Part shown: one piece after another, positions 25,105 through 33,286 of the stretch
Layout: each line of letters opens with the position of its first letter
Position numbering within the stretch: position 1 is the stretch's first letter
NCBI GenBank assembly: GCA_022790755.1
Contig: JAAVXR010000073.1
Span: forward strand, 1-64,000
Direction: 5' to 3'
From: Hespellia sp.
GTDB lineage: Bacteria > Bacillota > Clostridia > Lachnospirales > Lachnospiraceae
Length of the DNA: 64,000 nucleotides
The notes under the pieces: model-generated
Database searches by the model: none
What the model was told of the DNA's origin: nothing
The model's input: the letters and a program-made list of their open reading frames with translations, nothing else
Program-made: the position numbers and the translations under genes

Positions 25105-25632
25105 CTACCTCCAGCAAAGATCTTTTAATGCTTCAAGATATAATTCATAATCCCATCTTTTTACTTCATCAAATGTTGCGTATTCTCCCCGCCCCTCTGT
25201 CTCCTTATAACCATCATATCCCGCACGAATCGCCTGCGCAAAAACAGAGAGACAGGTACTTTCAAGATATTCTAGATCTCCAAAACAAATCTGTTCAAAT
25301 TGTTCTTTCATGAAATGAAGCAATTCATCGTCCGAAATTTCATCCTGCATTTCATTTTTATACAAATAAAAAATCTCCTGTAGCTTTATAACGGTGTCAA
25401 CATAATTACTTTGATCAATAAAATCGGAATCGCAGAACCCGTAAATTATTTTTGGTGTAATCCCTTCTCCAAACTCGATTCTTCTCTGCTCCCGCAACGC
25501 ATGCCCACATTCTTCCAGAATTAACTGTGCCTCCTGTTCCGTTAACGTAAGGCCAAATTTTTCCGTTTCCTGGTTCGTTTTCACTATGCTTTTCAACTGA
25601 TTCTGTTTTTGTAATAAGATCAACCATTCCAT
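25105..25632 (-). CDS. DUF6323-like protein
   Basis: Encodes 175 residues from the ATG at 25632 (GGGGGATTAAGA upstream), rather than the longer frame to 25689. Features are LTEQEAQLILEECGHALREQ, RIEFGEGITPKIIYGFCDS and an acidic C-terminus ending LYLEALKDLCWR. I recognise this as DUF6323, usually found next to DUF6179. Both lack catalytic signatures. The pair could be a two-subunit cytoplasmic complex. Confidence 0.7.
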   Translation of the reverse strand: MEWLILLQKQNQLKSIVKTNQETEKFGLTLTEQEAQLILEECGHALREQRRIEFGEGITPKIIYGFCDSDFIDQSNYVDTVIKLQEIFYLYKNEMQDEISDDELLHFMKEQFEQICFGDLEYLESTCLSVFAQAIRAGYDGYKETEGRGEYATFDEVKRWDYELYLEALKDLCWR

Positions 25633-25733
25633 TCTTAATCCCCCGTCATTTTTGTTTTGGAAAATGATTATATCGTTTTCCAGAACCAATTACCAGTCTT
25701 GAGTTTTGGGCCATTTTGTGGTATTCTGATAAT

Positions 25734-25906
25734 GGAAAAAGGGAACGGATGAATGCTAACGCCATATTATAGAAATCATTTGAAAATACATCATCGTCAA
25801 ATGGCTAGATGGCGGCCATAAGGAAAACAACTAGCCTACTAGGTGCTTTGCCAGTATAAAAGACAAGAAGAATCCCCGGACTGTATTGCCGTACAGTTCG
25901 GGGATT
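25734..25906 (+). ncRNA. Putative structured noncoding RNA with its own promoter and terminator
   Basis: The promoter is TTGAGT (25699-25704), 17 bp, TATTCT (25722-25727), so the start should be near 25734. The ~173-nt RNA can form CATTTGA (25777-25783)/TCAAATG (25797-25803), GGCTAG (25803-25808)/CTAGCC (25831-25836) enclosing ATGG/CCAT, then TACTAGG...CCAGTA (25837-25856). A terminator stem AATCCCCG...CGGGGATT (25871-25906) follows. No reading frame with a ribosome site lies inside. It matches no RNA class I can name. The rest, to 26120, is AT-rich. Confidence 0.55.
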
Positions 25907-26090
25907 TCATTCTTTGTCCTCATGGACTTATTATTACTTTTTTGTCTATCGACATTATAGCATATGTAAAAAAGTTATTCCATATACTTTTATTCAAAAA
26001 ATAATTCTTGTCGCCTGATCGGCGGTGAACTTTCAAGTTAAAAATGTTAAATATACAGAATTCTATATAGCTTTTTCAGAAATCTTCTGC

Positions 26091-26128
26091 TATAATAAAC
26101 CCATTCGCAATAAAACAAAAATAGGAGG
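26091..26128 (+). promoter_or_regulatory. Extended -10 promoter and ribosome site of the TSCPD gene
   Basis: TGCTATAAT at about 26090-26098 is an extended -10 with no clear -35. AGGAGG (26123-26128) is 9 bp before the ATG at 26138, which decides this start over the in-frame TTG at 26129. Confidence 0.5.
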
Positions 26129-26137
26129 TTGGTCATC

Positions 26138-26380
26138 ATGGAATATCAGCCAAAGGGTGTTTGTAGCAACAAAATTTCATTCGAAATTGAAGATCATAAA
26201 GTAAAATCTGTTAATTTTTCTGGCGGTTGCAGTGGAAATACACAGGGTATCGCTAGATTGGTGGAGGGCATGGATATTGATGAAGCCATCTCCCGTATGG
26301 AAGGCATCCGCTGCGGTTTTAAAAATACATCTTGTCCAGACCAACTTGCCCAAGCATTAAAAAAAGCAGTCGGGAACTAA
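26138..26380 (+). CDS. TIGR03905-type TSCPD domain protein
   Basis: Encodes 80 residues. The protein is mostly one TSCPD domain: KGVCSNKISFEIEDHKVKSV, a GGCSGNTQGIARLV turn and the defining TSCPDQLAQAL near the end. Related domains occur at the ends of class II ribonucleotide reductases. Stand-alone versions in clostridia have no assigned function; conserved Cys residues suggest metal or redox binding. Confidence 0.88.
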   Translation: MEYQPKGVCSNKISFEIEDHKVKSVNFSGGCSGNTQGIARLVEGMDIDEAISRMEGIRCGFKNTSCPDQLAQALKKAVGN

Positions 26381-26413
26381 TCTCAACTGCTTTTTCATCT
26401 TTTGCATATAATC

Positions 26414-26561
26414 TACGAGAAGCTGTGACAGCCGTTTCAGCAAGGGTGGTTCTTGTTTTTTCGAACCGAAACGTGGTATTCTCAGATTCAGGTCTTTTCT
26501 TATTTTATTTTTTTTAATAGTTATCCTGATTGTGCTGAAACGGCTGTCACAGCTCCTCGTA
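26414..26561. repeat. 29-bp inverted repeats around a ~90-bp core, MITE-like
   Basis: Left arm 26414-26442 (TACGAGAAGCTGTGACAGCC...) and right arm 26533-26561 are reverse complements with a single mismatch in 29 bp. The ~90-bp core is T-rich and has no gene. A miniature transposable element or the end pieces of a lost IS are possible. An RNA read through it would form a very long hairpin. Flanking target duplications are not evident. Confidence 0.6.
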
Positions 26562-26615
26562 AATCCAAACACGTTTTTATGTTGTTTCTCTGTATCGTAT
26601 AAATATATATGCGGG

Positions 26616-27104
26616 CTAGTCCACTTTTATGCCATCTGTAGCAGAAACTCCAAAATCTTTTTGTCCATCCTCCGGCCCCGCTATATGATCCGCTCTTACA
26701 CGGTAGAAATAACCTCTCTCTACAAGTACGGTCTTAGAAGTACTCACATAATAAGTATCTGTATCTTCTACAGTCCAACAGTCAATCTGACCCCAACCCT
26801 CTGTCTCTTCATTATATTTTTCCACATAAACAACTACTCCGACATAGTCTACATCTTTGTTCGCTGTAGTGGAAGCATAAGCATATACACGCCCTCTTCC
26901 AGCCTTACTGACGGAACAATCACCTTCCATCAAATATGCCCCTCTTGTTATCAAGACAGCTTTTCCTACAGAAGATTCTTGATTAGTTAGATAGGAACCA
27001 TCAATCGCTTTTCCCTCAGCGGCATTTGCTTCTCTCCCTGCCATTAACACAACACCACATAACAATGTCACTGCACACAATATTGATAGTATCCTCTTCT
27101 TCAT
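26616..27104 (-). CDS. Secreted DUF6147-like protein
   Basis: Encodes 162 residues from the ATG at 27104. A clear signal peptide (MKKRILSILCAVTLLCGVVL, cleavage after ANA-A near residue 28) is followed by a beta-rich ~130-residue domain (RVYAYASTTANKDVDYVGVV, VLVERGYFYRVRADH). The pattern fits the DUF6147 family of extracellular clostridial proteins. It is 23 bp downstream of the membrane protein at 27179. Confidence 0.75.
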   Translation of the reverse strand: MKKRILSILCAVTLLCGVVLMAGREANAAEGKAIDGSYLTNQESSVGKAVLITRGAYLMEGDCSVSKAGRGRVYAYASTTANKDVDYVGVVVYVEKYNEETEGWGQIDCWTVEDTDTYYVSTSKTVLVERGYFYRVRADHIAGPEDGQKDFGVSATDGIKVD

Positions 27105-27178
27105 AGCGCTTTTCGTCCTTCCTTCGTTTGTCCTTCTATTAAGTAAACAATCCAATTCGAAAAAACTTACGCACTATT

Positions 27179-28111
27179 TCAAAAATAATATAAATTTTTT
27201 AAAAGATCTTCAAATTCTTTCCGATCTATAATTCCCTTTATCCGATAAAAGATCCCATCATATTCAAAATTTGTAACATAACGATATTCTCCTGTTTGCT
27301 TAATCAAATATTCATAGACTGTAACGCTCTGTTTTTGCGTCTCCACCTCAAAAGTATCCGTCAGTTCATCTTCAATTCTTTCACTGTAAGAGGAATCCAT
27401 ACCATTTACATAAATGGCATATAGTATCTTCCGATCATTTATCTCGTAAAACACTTTAGCTATTTTTTGCTTTTCATCAATTTCGATAGCTTGAATTTCC
27501 ATTTCTGCAAATATATTTCTAGGATAAACTGGCGTTATTCCCAAAGCATCAATTATCTGTGAATACGCTTCTAACGCTACATCCCCACTTTCTTGAATTT
27601 CCATATCTTCCACATTAATCACAGTATTCTTCTGATCACCAACGACTCTGCGCCACAGGTCTTTCCAGTAACTCTTACTTCCTACACTCGTAATCCCGAA
27701 CGCCAGCAATAGAATCATAACTGCAACAAAAGACATCCAAACCCGCCTTTTCTTAGGAACATGAAGCAACTTCCTTTTCTCCGACAATTTCTGGCCGAGT
27801 TCAAGAGCTTCCCGCTCTTCTCTTGACAGATACCTTCTTGCATCACCACTGGACCCCACGATATCCGTAAGATCACCCGCGATCTCACCCGCAAATTCCT
27901 CTGTAAAGTCATTTGCCCGCTTCATATGCGAGGCTTTCAACTTTTTCTTCGCTTTTATTTCATCGAACTGGCGAATCAACTCAAAATGTTTGCGATCCAT
28001 TTCCTTGGTTACCCGAACAGAATTCAGTTCTTTTTTGGTCAGAACTTCCTCTTCTATTCTTTTTGCTTCATTATTCATCTCATCCAATAAAGACAATTCA
28101 TAAAAATCCAT
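27179..28111 (-). CDS. Membrane protein with anti-sigma-like topology (DUF4367-like exterior)
   Basis: Encodes 310 residues. The cytoplasmic part (~1-122) is charged, including IAGDLTDIVGSSGDARRYLS. A membrane helix (RVWMSFVAVMILLLAFGI, ~123-142) and an extracellular domain follow, the latter with the beta/Tyr-rich pattern of DUF4367-like domains (YEYLIKQTGEYRYVTNFEYD). Such proteins usually restrain ECF sigma factors. A sigma gene lies at 29402-29950, beyond the + strand MurG gene. Assignment as its partner is tentative. Confidence 0.6.
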   Translation of the reverse strand: MDFYELSLLDEMNNEAKRIEEEVLTKKELNSVRVTKEMDRKHFELIRQFDEIKAKKKLKASHMKRANDFTEEFAGEIAGDLTDIVGSSGDARRYLSREEREALELGQKLSEKRKLLHVPKKRRVWMSFVAVMILLLAFGITSVGSKSYWKDLWRRVVGDQKNTVINVEDMEIQESGDVALEAYSQIIDALGITPVYPRNIFAEMEIQAIEIDEKQKIAKVFYEINDRKILYAIYVNGMDSSYSERIEDELTDTFEVETQKQSVTVYEYLIKQTGEYRYVTNFEYDGIFYRIKGIIDRKEFEDLLKNLYYF

Positions 28112-28248
28112 CGTGAAAATACTCCCTATTTAGAATCCTTGCATTAATATCTTGACTTTTTATCAAATAAGTTTAATATGAAACTAAGTTTGCCTGTTTA
28201 TATAAATTTGCAAAATCGAAGTGTATCGTTATTGGGAGGTTATTATAT

Positions 28249-29316
28249 ATGAAACGAATTATTCTCACCGGCGGTGGTACTGCCGGACATGTCACCCCGA
28301 ATATTGCTCTGCTTCCACGGCTCCAGGAGCTTGGTTACGATATTCAATATATCGGCTCCTACGAAGGAATTGAAAAGGAATTAATTGAACCTTTTAATAT
28401 CCCCTATCATGGCATTTCCTCCGGAAAATTACGCCGTTATTTCAGCCCAAAGAACTTTAGCGATCCTTTTCGTGTTCTGAAAGGTTTCAGTGAAGCAAAC
28501 AAACTGATTCGAAGCCTGAAACCCGATGTTATTTTCTCCAAAGGCGGATTCGTCTCCGTTCCTGTTGTCCTGGCAGGTAAAAAGAACAAAGTCCCTGTTG
28601 TGATCCATGAATCCGATATGACCCCGGGACTTGCAAACCGAATTTCTTTTCCCGCTGCGACAAAAGTCTGCTGCAATTTTCCGGAAACACTGGACTCCCT
28701 ACCAAAAGAAAAAGCCGTCCTCACCGGTTCCCCAATCCGGCAAGAACTGTTATCTGGCAATAAAATTGCCGCTATGGATCTATGTGGTTTCTCCGCTGAC
28801 AAACCGGTAATCCTGGTTATCGGTGGAAGCCTTGGTTCTGTTGTTGTAAATAATGCAGTCCGCCTTGCTCTCCCTGAACTCCTGGAAAAATTCCAAGTCA
28901 TTCATCTGTGTGGCAAGGATAAACTAGACCCCTCCCTGAATCGTTTAAAAGGTTATGCCCAATTTGAATACATCAAATCAGAACTGCGTAATATCTTTGC
29001 TCTGGCAGACATCGTTATCTCCCGTGCAGGAGCCAATGCAATCTGTGAACTCCTGGCATTGAGAAAACCCAATCTTTTGATTCCGCTCTCTGCCAATGCA
29101 AGCCGCGGCGATCAGATTCTCAACGCCCAATCATTTGAAAGGCAAGGTTTCAGTCTTGTAATCGAAGAAGAAGATTTGAGTAAAGAATACTTGTTAGAAT
29201 GTGTCAAAAAACTTTTTCAGAATCGGGATACATACATAAGCGCTATGCACAAATCTCAACTTCAAAATTCCATTCAAACGATTACAGATATCATTGAACA
29301 TGTTCGCCGTATTTAA
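28249..29316 (+). CDS. murG: MurG-like UDP-GlcNAc:lipid I glycosyltransferase
   Basis: Encodes 355 residues. The GT28 fold carries N-terminal LTGGGTAGHVTPNIAL, middle FSKGGFVSVPVVLAG, hinge VIGGSLGSVVVNNAV and C-terminal SRAGANAICELLALRKPNLL signatures. MurG adds GlcNAc to lipid I at the inner membrane face, giving lipid II. Most Firmicutes keep murG in the dcw cluster; this copy stands alone, so it may be a second or relocated copy. GGGAGGTTATTATAT precedes the ATG. Confidence 0.92.
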   Translation: MKRIILTGGGTAGHVTPNIALLPRLQELGYDIQYIGSYEGIEKELIEPFNIPYHGISSGKLRRYFSPKNFSDPFRVLKGFSEANKLIRSLKPDVIFSKGGFVSVPVVLAGKKNKVPVVIHESDMTPGLANRISFPAATKVCCNFPETLDSLPKEKAVLTGSPIRQELLSGNKIAAMDLCGFSADKPVILVIGGSLGSVVVNNAVRLALPELLEKFQVIHLCGKDKLDPSLNRLKGYAQFEYIKSELRNIFALADIVISRAGANAICELLALRKPNLLIPLSANASRGDQILNAQSFERQGFSLVIEEEDLSKEYLLECVKKLFQNRDTYISAMHKSQLQNSIQTITDIIEHVRRI

Positions 29317-29366
29317 TTTTTTACCCATGTTGCGTAATATGTCAAGAGCCTTTAAGACCCATTTAG

Positions 29367-29395
29367 AAAACAGGTGTCAAACCGACACCTGTTTT
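29367..29395. terminator. Bidirectional terminator between murG and sigma genes
   Basis: AAAACAGGTGTC (29367-29378) pairs perfectly with GACACCTGTTTT (29384-29395) around a 5-nt loop. The AAAA/TTTT ends make it usable in both directions for the converging genes. Confidence 0.88.
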
Positions 29396-29401
29396 CATCT
29401 A

Positions 29402-29950
29402 TTATTCTCGGTTTATTTCCTGATACTCGACTCCATACTCTTTCCGAATCCATTCTTTGGCTCTGTGAAGCATACTATGTAGAACATTTATGGAAATTCC
29501 CATTTCTTCAGCTACTTTCGCCTGCGGGATCTCCATAAAATATACCATTACAATTGCTTCATACCAACGCGGATTCTTTTCAAGTATCTTTATCATAATC
29601 TTCTCATGCAATTGAGATAGATTCGCTTTCTTCATTTTGATAAAAATTTCCTCCTCTGCACTGTACGCGAAACTTCTCGTTGCGATCTCTGCATCTTCTT
29701 CGGACTCCTCACACAAAATCTCCCGTTCTACTTTCTTTCTATAATTTAATGCAGCATGTTTAGCCGTTGTATAAAGCCAAGCCTTAAGATTTTCCTGATG
29801 CATCTTGCCGAAATATGCATACAACTTCAAAAAAGTATTCTGCATAATATCTTCAGCAATACCATAGTCGCCCGAATAGTTATACGCTACTTTCAGCACA
29901 AGGTTCTTGTACTTTTTATAAACCTCATGATATGTCAGCTTCTCTGCCAC
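29402..29950 (-). CDS. ECF-type RNA polymerase sigma factor
   Basis: Encodes 182 residues from GTG at 29950, with GGAG (29958-29961) 7 bp upstream. The open frame up to 29983 lacks a ribosome site. Region 2 (LVLKVAYNYSGDYGIAEDIM and WLYTTAKHAALNY) and region 4 (VYFMEIPQAKVAEEMGISIN) are present. The partner may be the anti-sigma-like protein at 27179-28111, separated by murG on the other strand. Confidence 0.85.
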   Translation of the reverse strand: MAEKLTYHEVYKKYKNLVLKVAYNYSGDYGIAEDIMQNTFLKLYAYFGKMHQENLKAWLYTTAKHAALNYRKKVEREILCEESEEDAEIATRSFAYSAEEEIFIKMKKANLSQLHEKIMIKILEKNPRWYEAIVMVYFMEIPQAKVAEEMGISINVLHSMLHRAKEWIRKEYGVEYQEINRE

Positions 29951-30000
29951 GTCTTTTCTCCAGGTTCGTATCTCTGTTATCAATCAATTTCATAGTTCTA

Positions 30001-30414
30001 TCATTGGAATCTTACTTTAGACAATATCTCATCCCGCTCTTCATCTGTCAGTTCATGCATATGCCATCCCAGTCCCACATGGTCATTGTCATACCGTGGA
30101 ATCAAATGTAAATGAAAATGGAATACTGTCTGTCCCGCAGGCTCTTCATTATTCTGCACAATATTATAGCCTGTACATCCTAAGATTACTCTCAAAGTAT
30201 TCACCATCTTCTTAGCAAGCACCAATACTTTGGCTGCCAAATCATCTTCCAGATCATACAAATTTCGATAATGCTCTTTTGGAATAATCAATGCATGACC
30301 TTTGGCCGCTGGATTTGTGTCCAATATTACTCGGAAATCATTGTCTTCATACAGTGTTGCCGTCGGGATCTCCCCATTTGCCAACTTGCAAAAAATACAA
30401 TCCGAATCTCTCAT
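30001..30414 (-). CDS. HIT-family nucleotide-binding hydrolase
   Basis: Encodes 137 residues. CIFCKLANGEIP at the N-terminus and the histidine triad FHFHLHLIP (H-phi-H-phi-H) near residue 103 identify an Hint-type protein. It hydrolyses AMP-linked substrates such as adenosine phosphoramidates. The Cys pair at the N-terminus suggests zinc binding. A minus-strand promoter TTGAAC (complement of 30477-30482), 17 bp, TAAACT is readable upstream. Confidence 0.9.
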   Translation of the reverse strand: MRDSDCIFCKLANGEIPTATLYEDNDFRVILDTNPAAKGHALIIPKEHYRNLYDLEDDLAAKVLVLAKKMVNTLRVILGCTGYNIVQNNEEPAGQTVFHFHLHLIPRYDNDHVGLGWHMHELTDEERDEILSKVRFQ

Positions 30415-30482
30415 TCCTCCGCCTTCTTTCTTGTTTCTATTTCTTGTACTTCTAGTTTAGCATATCCTGTGAATGTGTTCAA

Positions 30483-30499
30483 TGTCGAATCTTGTCGAG
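30483..30499 (+). promoter_or_regulatory. Tandem 0A-box-like motifs between HIT and kinase genes
   Basis: TGTCGAA (30483-30489) and TGTCGAG (30493-30499) lie one helical turn apart. TGTCGAA is the Spo0A recognition core. They overlap the HIT promoter -35 region and lie ~200 bp upstream of a soluble sensor kinase. Short motifs; chance occurrence is possible. The rest of 30500-30680 is AT-rich without a gene. Confidence 0.4.
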
Positions 30500-30696
30500 A
30501 CAACGCCATTGAACTCTTTTTTGAACAGTGCTACACTGAATTTAACATTGATAACATATATATACAAAATATTGAATAATTCGGACACAGCGAGGCCACA
30601 CTATTTTTACAAAATATACCACATTCCCAAAAGAATGTATCTGGTGCCCGTCCATGTTACACATAAAGACAAGATATATGAAATCGGAGGTTTATC

Positions 30697-31443
30697 ATGC
30701 TCAGTCATATTGATATTCACAAAATGAACGCATTAATGGAAGAAAATGCGGACGCGAAAACAATCATCCAACAGTTACTAGAAAACCATCAGATTACGAT
30801 CTCTACCATCGCACATGAAATCCGGAACCCTCTGACACTCGTCAGCTCCTCCCTCCAGATCATTGAACTACAACACCCTGAAGTCAAGGATTTTGACAGT
30901 TGGAATCAGACTATCGAAGATGTTACCTTTATGTGCCAATTACTAAATGAATTGTCCACGTTCAACAACGGCGGAACACTCCGCTATAATGTCTTTCCTC
31001 TAGGCAGACTTTTGAAAAACACTGCGATCTCGTTCGCTATGTCATTAGACAATGAAAAAATAGAATTTAAATCTCTGATTGATCCTACGATCGGCGATTA
31101 TACTGGTGATAAAAACAAGTTGAATGAGGTACTTTTAAATCTTCTGAAAAATGCAAAAGAAGCTATCAATGAAAACATGACACCCGAGAGCCCTGTTGGA
31201 CACATTAGTCTGGAGGCCCGAAGAAAGCATAACGGTATTATGATCTCTATTTCAGACAATGGCTGTGGCATTGACCCCGAAAAAATTTCTGACATTTTCC
31301 AGCCATTTCATACCACCAAAGCAGATGGCACCGGTCTTGGTCTGGCAATCTCCAAGCGTATTATTGAATCACACAAAGGACAACTCTCTGTAAAATCTAC
31401 TCCGGGAAAAGGCAGTACATTTATTATTGCCCTTCCATTTTGA
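30697..31443 (+). CDS. Soluble sensor histidine kinase, sporulation-kinase-like
   Basis: Encodes 248 residues with no membrane segment and no recognisable sensor domain beyond ~30 N-terminal residues. H40 lies in TIAHEIRNPLTLV; the ATPase domain has an N-box (VLLNLLKNAKEAIN), G1 (SDNGCGIDP) and G2 (GTGLGLAISKRII), and is complete. There is no adjacent response regulator. The catalytic core resembles orphan kinases that feed Spo0F/Spo0A; that role is inference. GGAGG precedes the ATG. It converges and overlaps the rhomboid gene by 20 bp. Confidence 0.88.
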   Translation: MLSHIDIHKMNALMEENADAKTIIQQLLENHQITISTIAHEIRNPLTLVSSSLQIIELQHPEVKDFDSWNQTIEDVTFMCQLLNELSTFNNGGTLRYNVFPLGRLLKNTAISFAMSLDNEKIEFKSLIDPTIGDYTGDKNKLNEVLLNLLKNAKEAINENMTPESPVGHISLEARRKHNGIMISISDNGCGIDPEKISDIFQPFHTTKADGTGLGLAISKRIIESHKGQLSVKSTPGKGSTFIIALPF

Positions 31444-32032
31444 TGCCTTGCGATTTTCGATACAACAGAACTGTGACGACAAATCCCACTATGAATCCTC
31501 CTGCATGCGCATAATTGTCTATACCGGTACTGATATATCCAAAATAGAACATCAAAAGAAGCATTACGCAAATTCTTTGTCCATAAATTCGCCCCAAATG
31601 GCCTCTATTACGCAGCACAACCCAAACCATTGCCCCAACCAGACCATATACAGCGCCTGATGCACCGGCCGATATAAATAGGCTGCCAACCCTCATATTC
31701 ATCCACATAGACAGGATATTTCCGCCCAAACCGCTAAGCAAATAAATAATCAATAGCTTGATGCTGCCCAATACGGGCTCCATATTTACCCCCAATGCCC
31801 CAAGCATAATCATATTATTCATCAAATGATAAAAGTCAAAATGTAGAAACATACTGGTAAACAGACGATAGAATTCTCCATCCGTCATAACATACGGCTC
31901 ATACATCGCACCATACTTTAACAAAAATTCCCCATCACTTGGATCTCCAAGTACGGATAAGCCTAAAAACACTACTATGTTTAAAACGATCAATATTGCA
32001 GTTATACTTTTATTTATATTTTTCTTTTCCAT
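31424..32032 (-). CDS. Rhomboid-family intramembrane serine protease
   Basis: Encodes ~202 residues with six membrane helices. The loop HFDFYHLMNNMIMLGALG, catalytic Ser in ISAGASGAVYGLVGA (GxSG) and catalytic His in NYAHAGGFIVG identify a rhomboid. It cuts membrane-spanning substrates. The frame extends to 32071 into the DUF6382 gene; neither start has a strong ribosome site, so coupling to the upstream gene is likely. It is the last gene after the Tad cluster. Confidence 0.9.
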   Translation of the reverse strand: MEKKNINKSITAILIVLNIVVFLGLSVLGDPSDGEFLLKYGAMYEPYVMTDGEFYRLFTSMFLHFDFYHLMNNMIMLGALGVNMEPVLGSIKLLIIYLLSGLGGNILSMWMNMRVGSLFISAGASGAVYGLVGAMVWVVLRNRGHLGRIYGQRICVMLLLMFYFGYISTGIDNYAHAGGFIVGFVVTVLLYRKSQGIKMEGQ

Positions 32033-32039
32033 GTTTTGA

Positions 32040-32843
32040 TTATATGATAGTCTTTGCTTCCTGTCCATCACTTTCCAAAATCAAATCCTGCCAACTTCCC
32101 CAACGTTTCTTTTTCATTCGACTCCTAACACGCTGAAACGAATTCTGAAATCCGCCGAGTTCACGCACAGCTTCCACATCACTGAAAGCTTCTTCTCTTT
32201 TGATTTCAATTTCTTCTTTCATAATAAAATCATCCCGCTCTTTATCTCTCTTCTTTAACTCTCTACGCACGGATGCCTCCGATTCATATTGTTGTAAAAT
32301 AGCATGAATATCGTACTGTTGTTCCATCGTCTCTCGATTCAATTTATGTGCAAGACAAATACATTCTGTATCTCCATAATCAATCTGGCGAACCCAAAAT
32401 TCTGTTAATTGATGAAATTGCTCTGACAAAGAAACACAACGAACCGGCAAGTAGCAAAATTGACACTGTTCATCCCTAAAGAAAATGTACTCAGGAGCCA
32501 ACCACAGACAATCCGGATTCAACATATATTGCCGCAAAAGTTCTATCGTACTCAAAAATTGTCGTAAAAACTGCTGCAACTCTTCCCTTCCAATCTTTCT
32601 ATTTTCATACTTTGTCTGCATGGACACCATATTTCCTATATTATACGAGAAACGTGTGATAGTTCCAATTCCATCCAACTCTATTTCCAAAAGGTTCGAC
32701 AATTGATTTTGCCGCAACATTGCTAGTTGGTAATCTTCCTCATAGTAATCCGTATATTCCACAATCATTCTGGAGCCAATCACTTCATGTTGTACAACAG
32801 AAGACAGGGCGTTCCCCTCGACCTCCTTTTTCTTCTGGATCAT
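32040..32843 (-). CDS. DUF6382-like protein at the end of the Tad operon
   Basis: Encodes 267 residues. The N-terminal ~180 residues (IVEYTDYYEEDYQLAMLRQN, WLAPEYIFFRDEQCQFCYLP) match DUF6382. In longer homologs this domain is followed by an FHA domain. Here the C-terminus is a charged region ending in QEAKTII, with no FHA. Overlaps its upstream neighbour by 4 bp. Probably a cytoplasmic Tad-associated regulatory or scaffold protein. Confidence 0.7.
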   Translation of the reverse strand: MIQKKKEVEGNALSSVVQHEVIGSRMIVEYTDYYEEDYQLAMLRQNQLSNLLEIELDGIGTITRFSYNIGNMVSMQTKYENRKIGREELQQFLRQFLSTIELLRQYMLNPDCLWLAPEYIFFRDEQCQFCYLPVRCVSLSEQFHQLTEFWVRQIDYGDTECICLAHKLNRETMEQQYDIHAILQQYESEASVRRELKKRDKERDDFIMKEEIEIKREEAFSDVEAVRELGGFQNSFQRVRSRMKKKRWGSWQDLILESDGQEAKTII

Positions 32844-33286
32844 TTTGCTAAACTCCTTTCATTTTCTGTCTCTGTATAATAGATATATTCCTCCGTACGC
32901 ATAAGCATGGCGCTTTGCTCCGTATGGATCTTCCAGCCCCTATGATATGCTTCCGCATGTATTTTCAGTCGTTCAATCCCTTTAGTAACAGACACATCCA
33001 CTCTGGAAAAAAAGATCAATTTCCCCTTTATTCTATCCTGAAAATGGACTTCCAAGTCGCTTTCAGAGTAATCATATTCTTGATGTTCTTTCTGTGCCCC
33101 TACGACGGCAGTTTCATACGCTGTTGCATATAAAACACATTTATCATGAAAGTAAAACACCACCTGTACAATAAGTAAAAAAATAAGAAGAAACAAGGGC
33201 ATAATAATAGCCATCTCCACAGTTGCGCTTCCTTTACATTCAACCGCTGCTCTTTGAACTCTATTATGATGCACCAGTTTCACCAT
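32840..33286 (-). CDS. TadE-like pseudopilin
   Basis: Encodes 148 residues from the ATG at 33286, whose ATGGTGA overlaps the stop of the prepilin peptidase gene. A GSATVEMAIIMPLFLLIFLL segment is a TadE-type signal helix (processed after G in type IVb fashion), followed by an extracellular beta-rich domain. Minor pilins of this type sit at the tip or base of Tad pili. Confidence 0.8.
   Translation of the reverse strand: MVKLVHHNRVQRAAVECKGSATVEMAIIMPLFLLIFLLIVQVVFYFHDKCVLYATAYETAVVGAQKEHQEYDYSESDLEVHFQDRIKGKLIFFSRVDVSVTKGIERLKIHAEAYHRGWKIHTEQSAMLMRTEEYIYYTETENERSLAK

Noticed and set aside
25734-25906. Known riboswitch or 6S RNA
   Set aside because: No conserved core of c-di-GMP, preQ1, fluoride, ZTP, cobalamin or SAM classes is visible, and no downstream gene is read from it; kept as unassigned ncRNA.
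26357-26572. 71-residue minus-strand frame in the inverted-repeat region
   Set aside because: It covers the inverted repeats and the TSCPD 3' end, without ribosome site or domain; likely chance.
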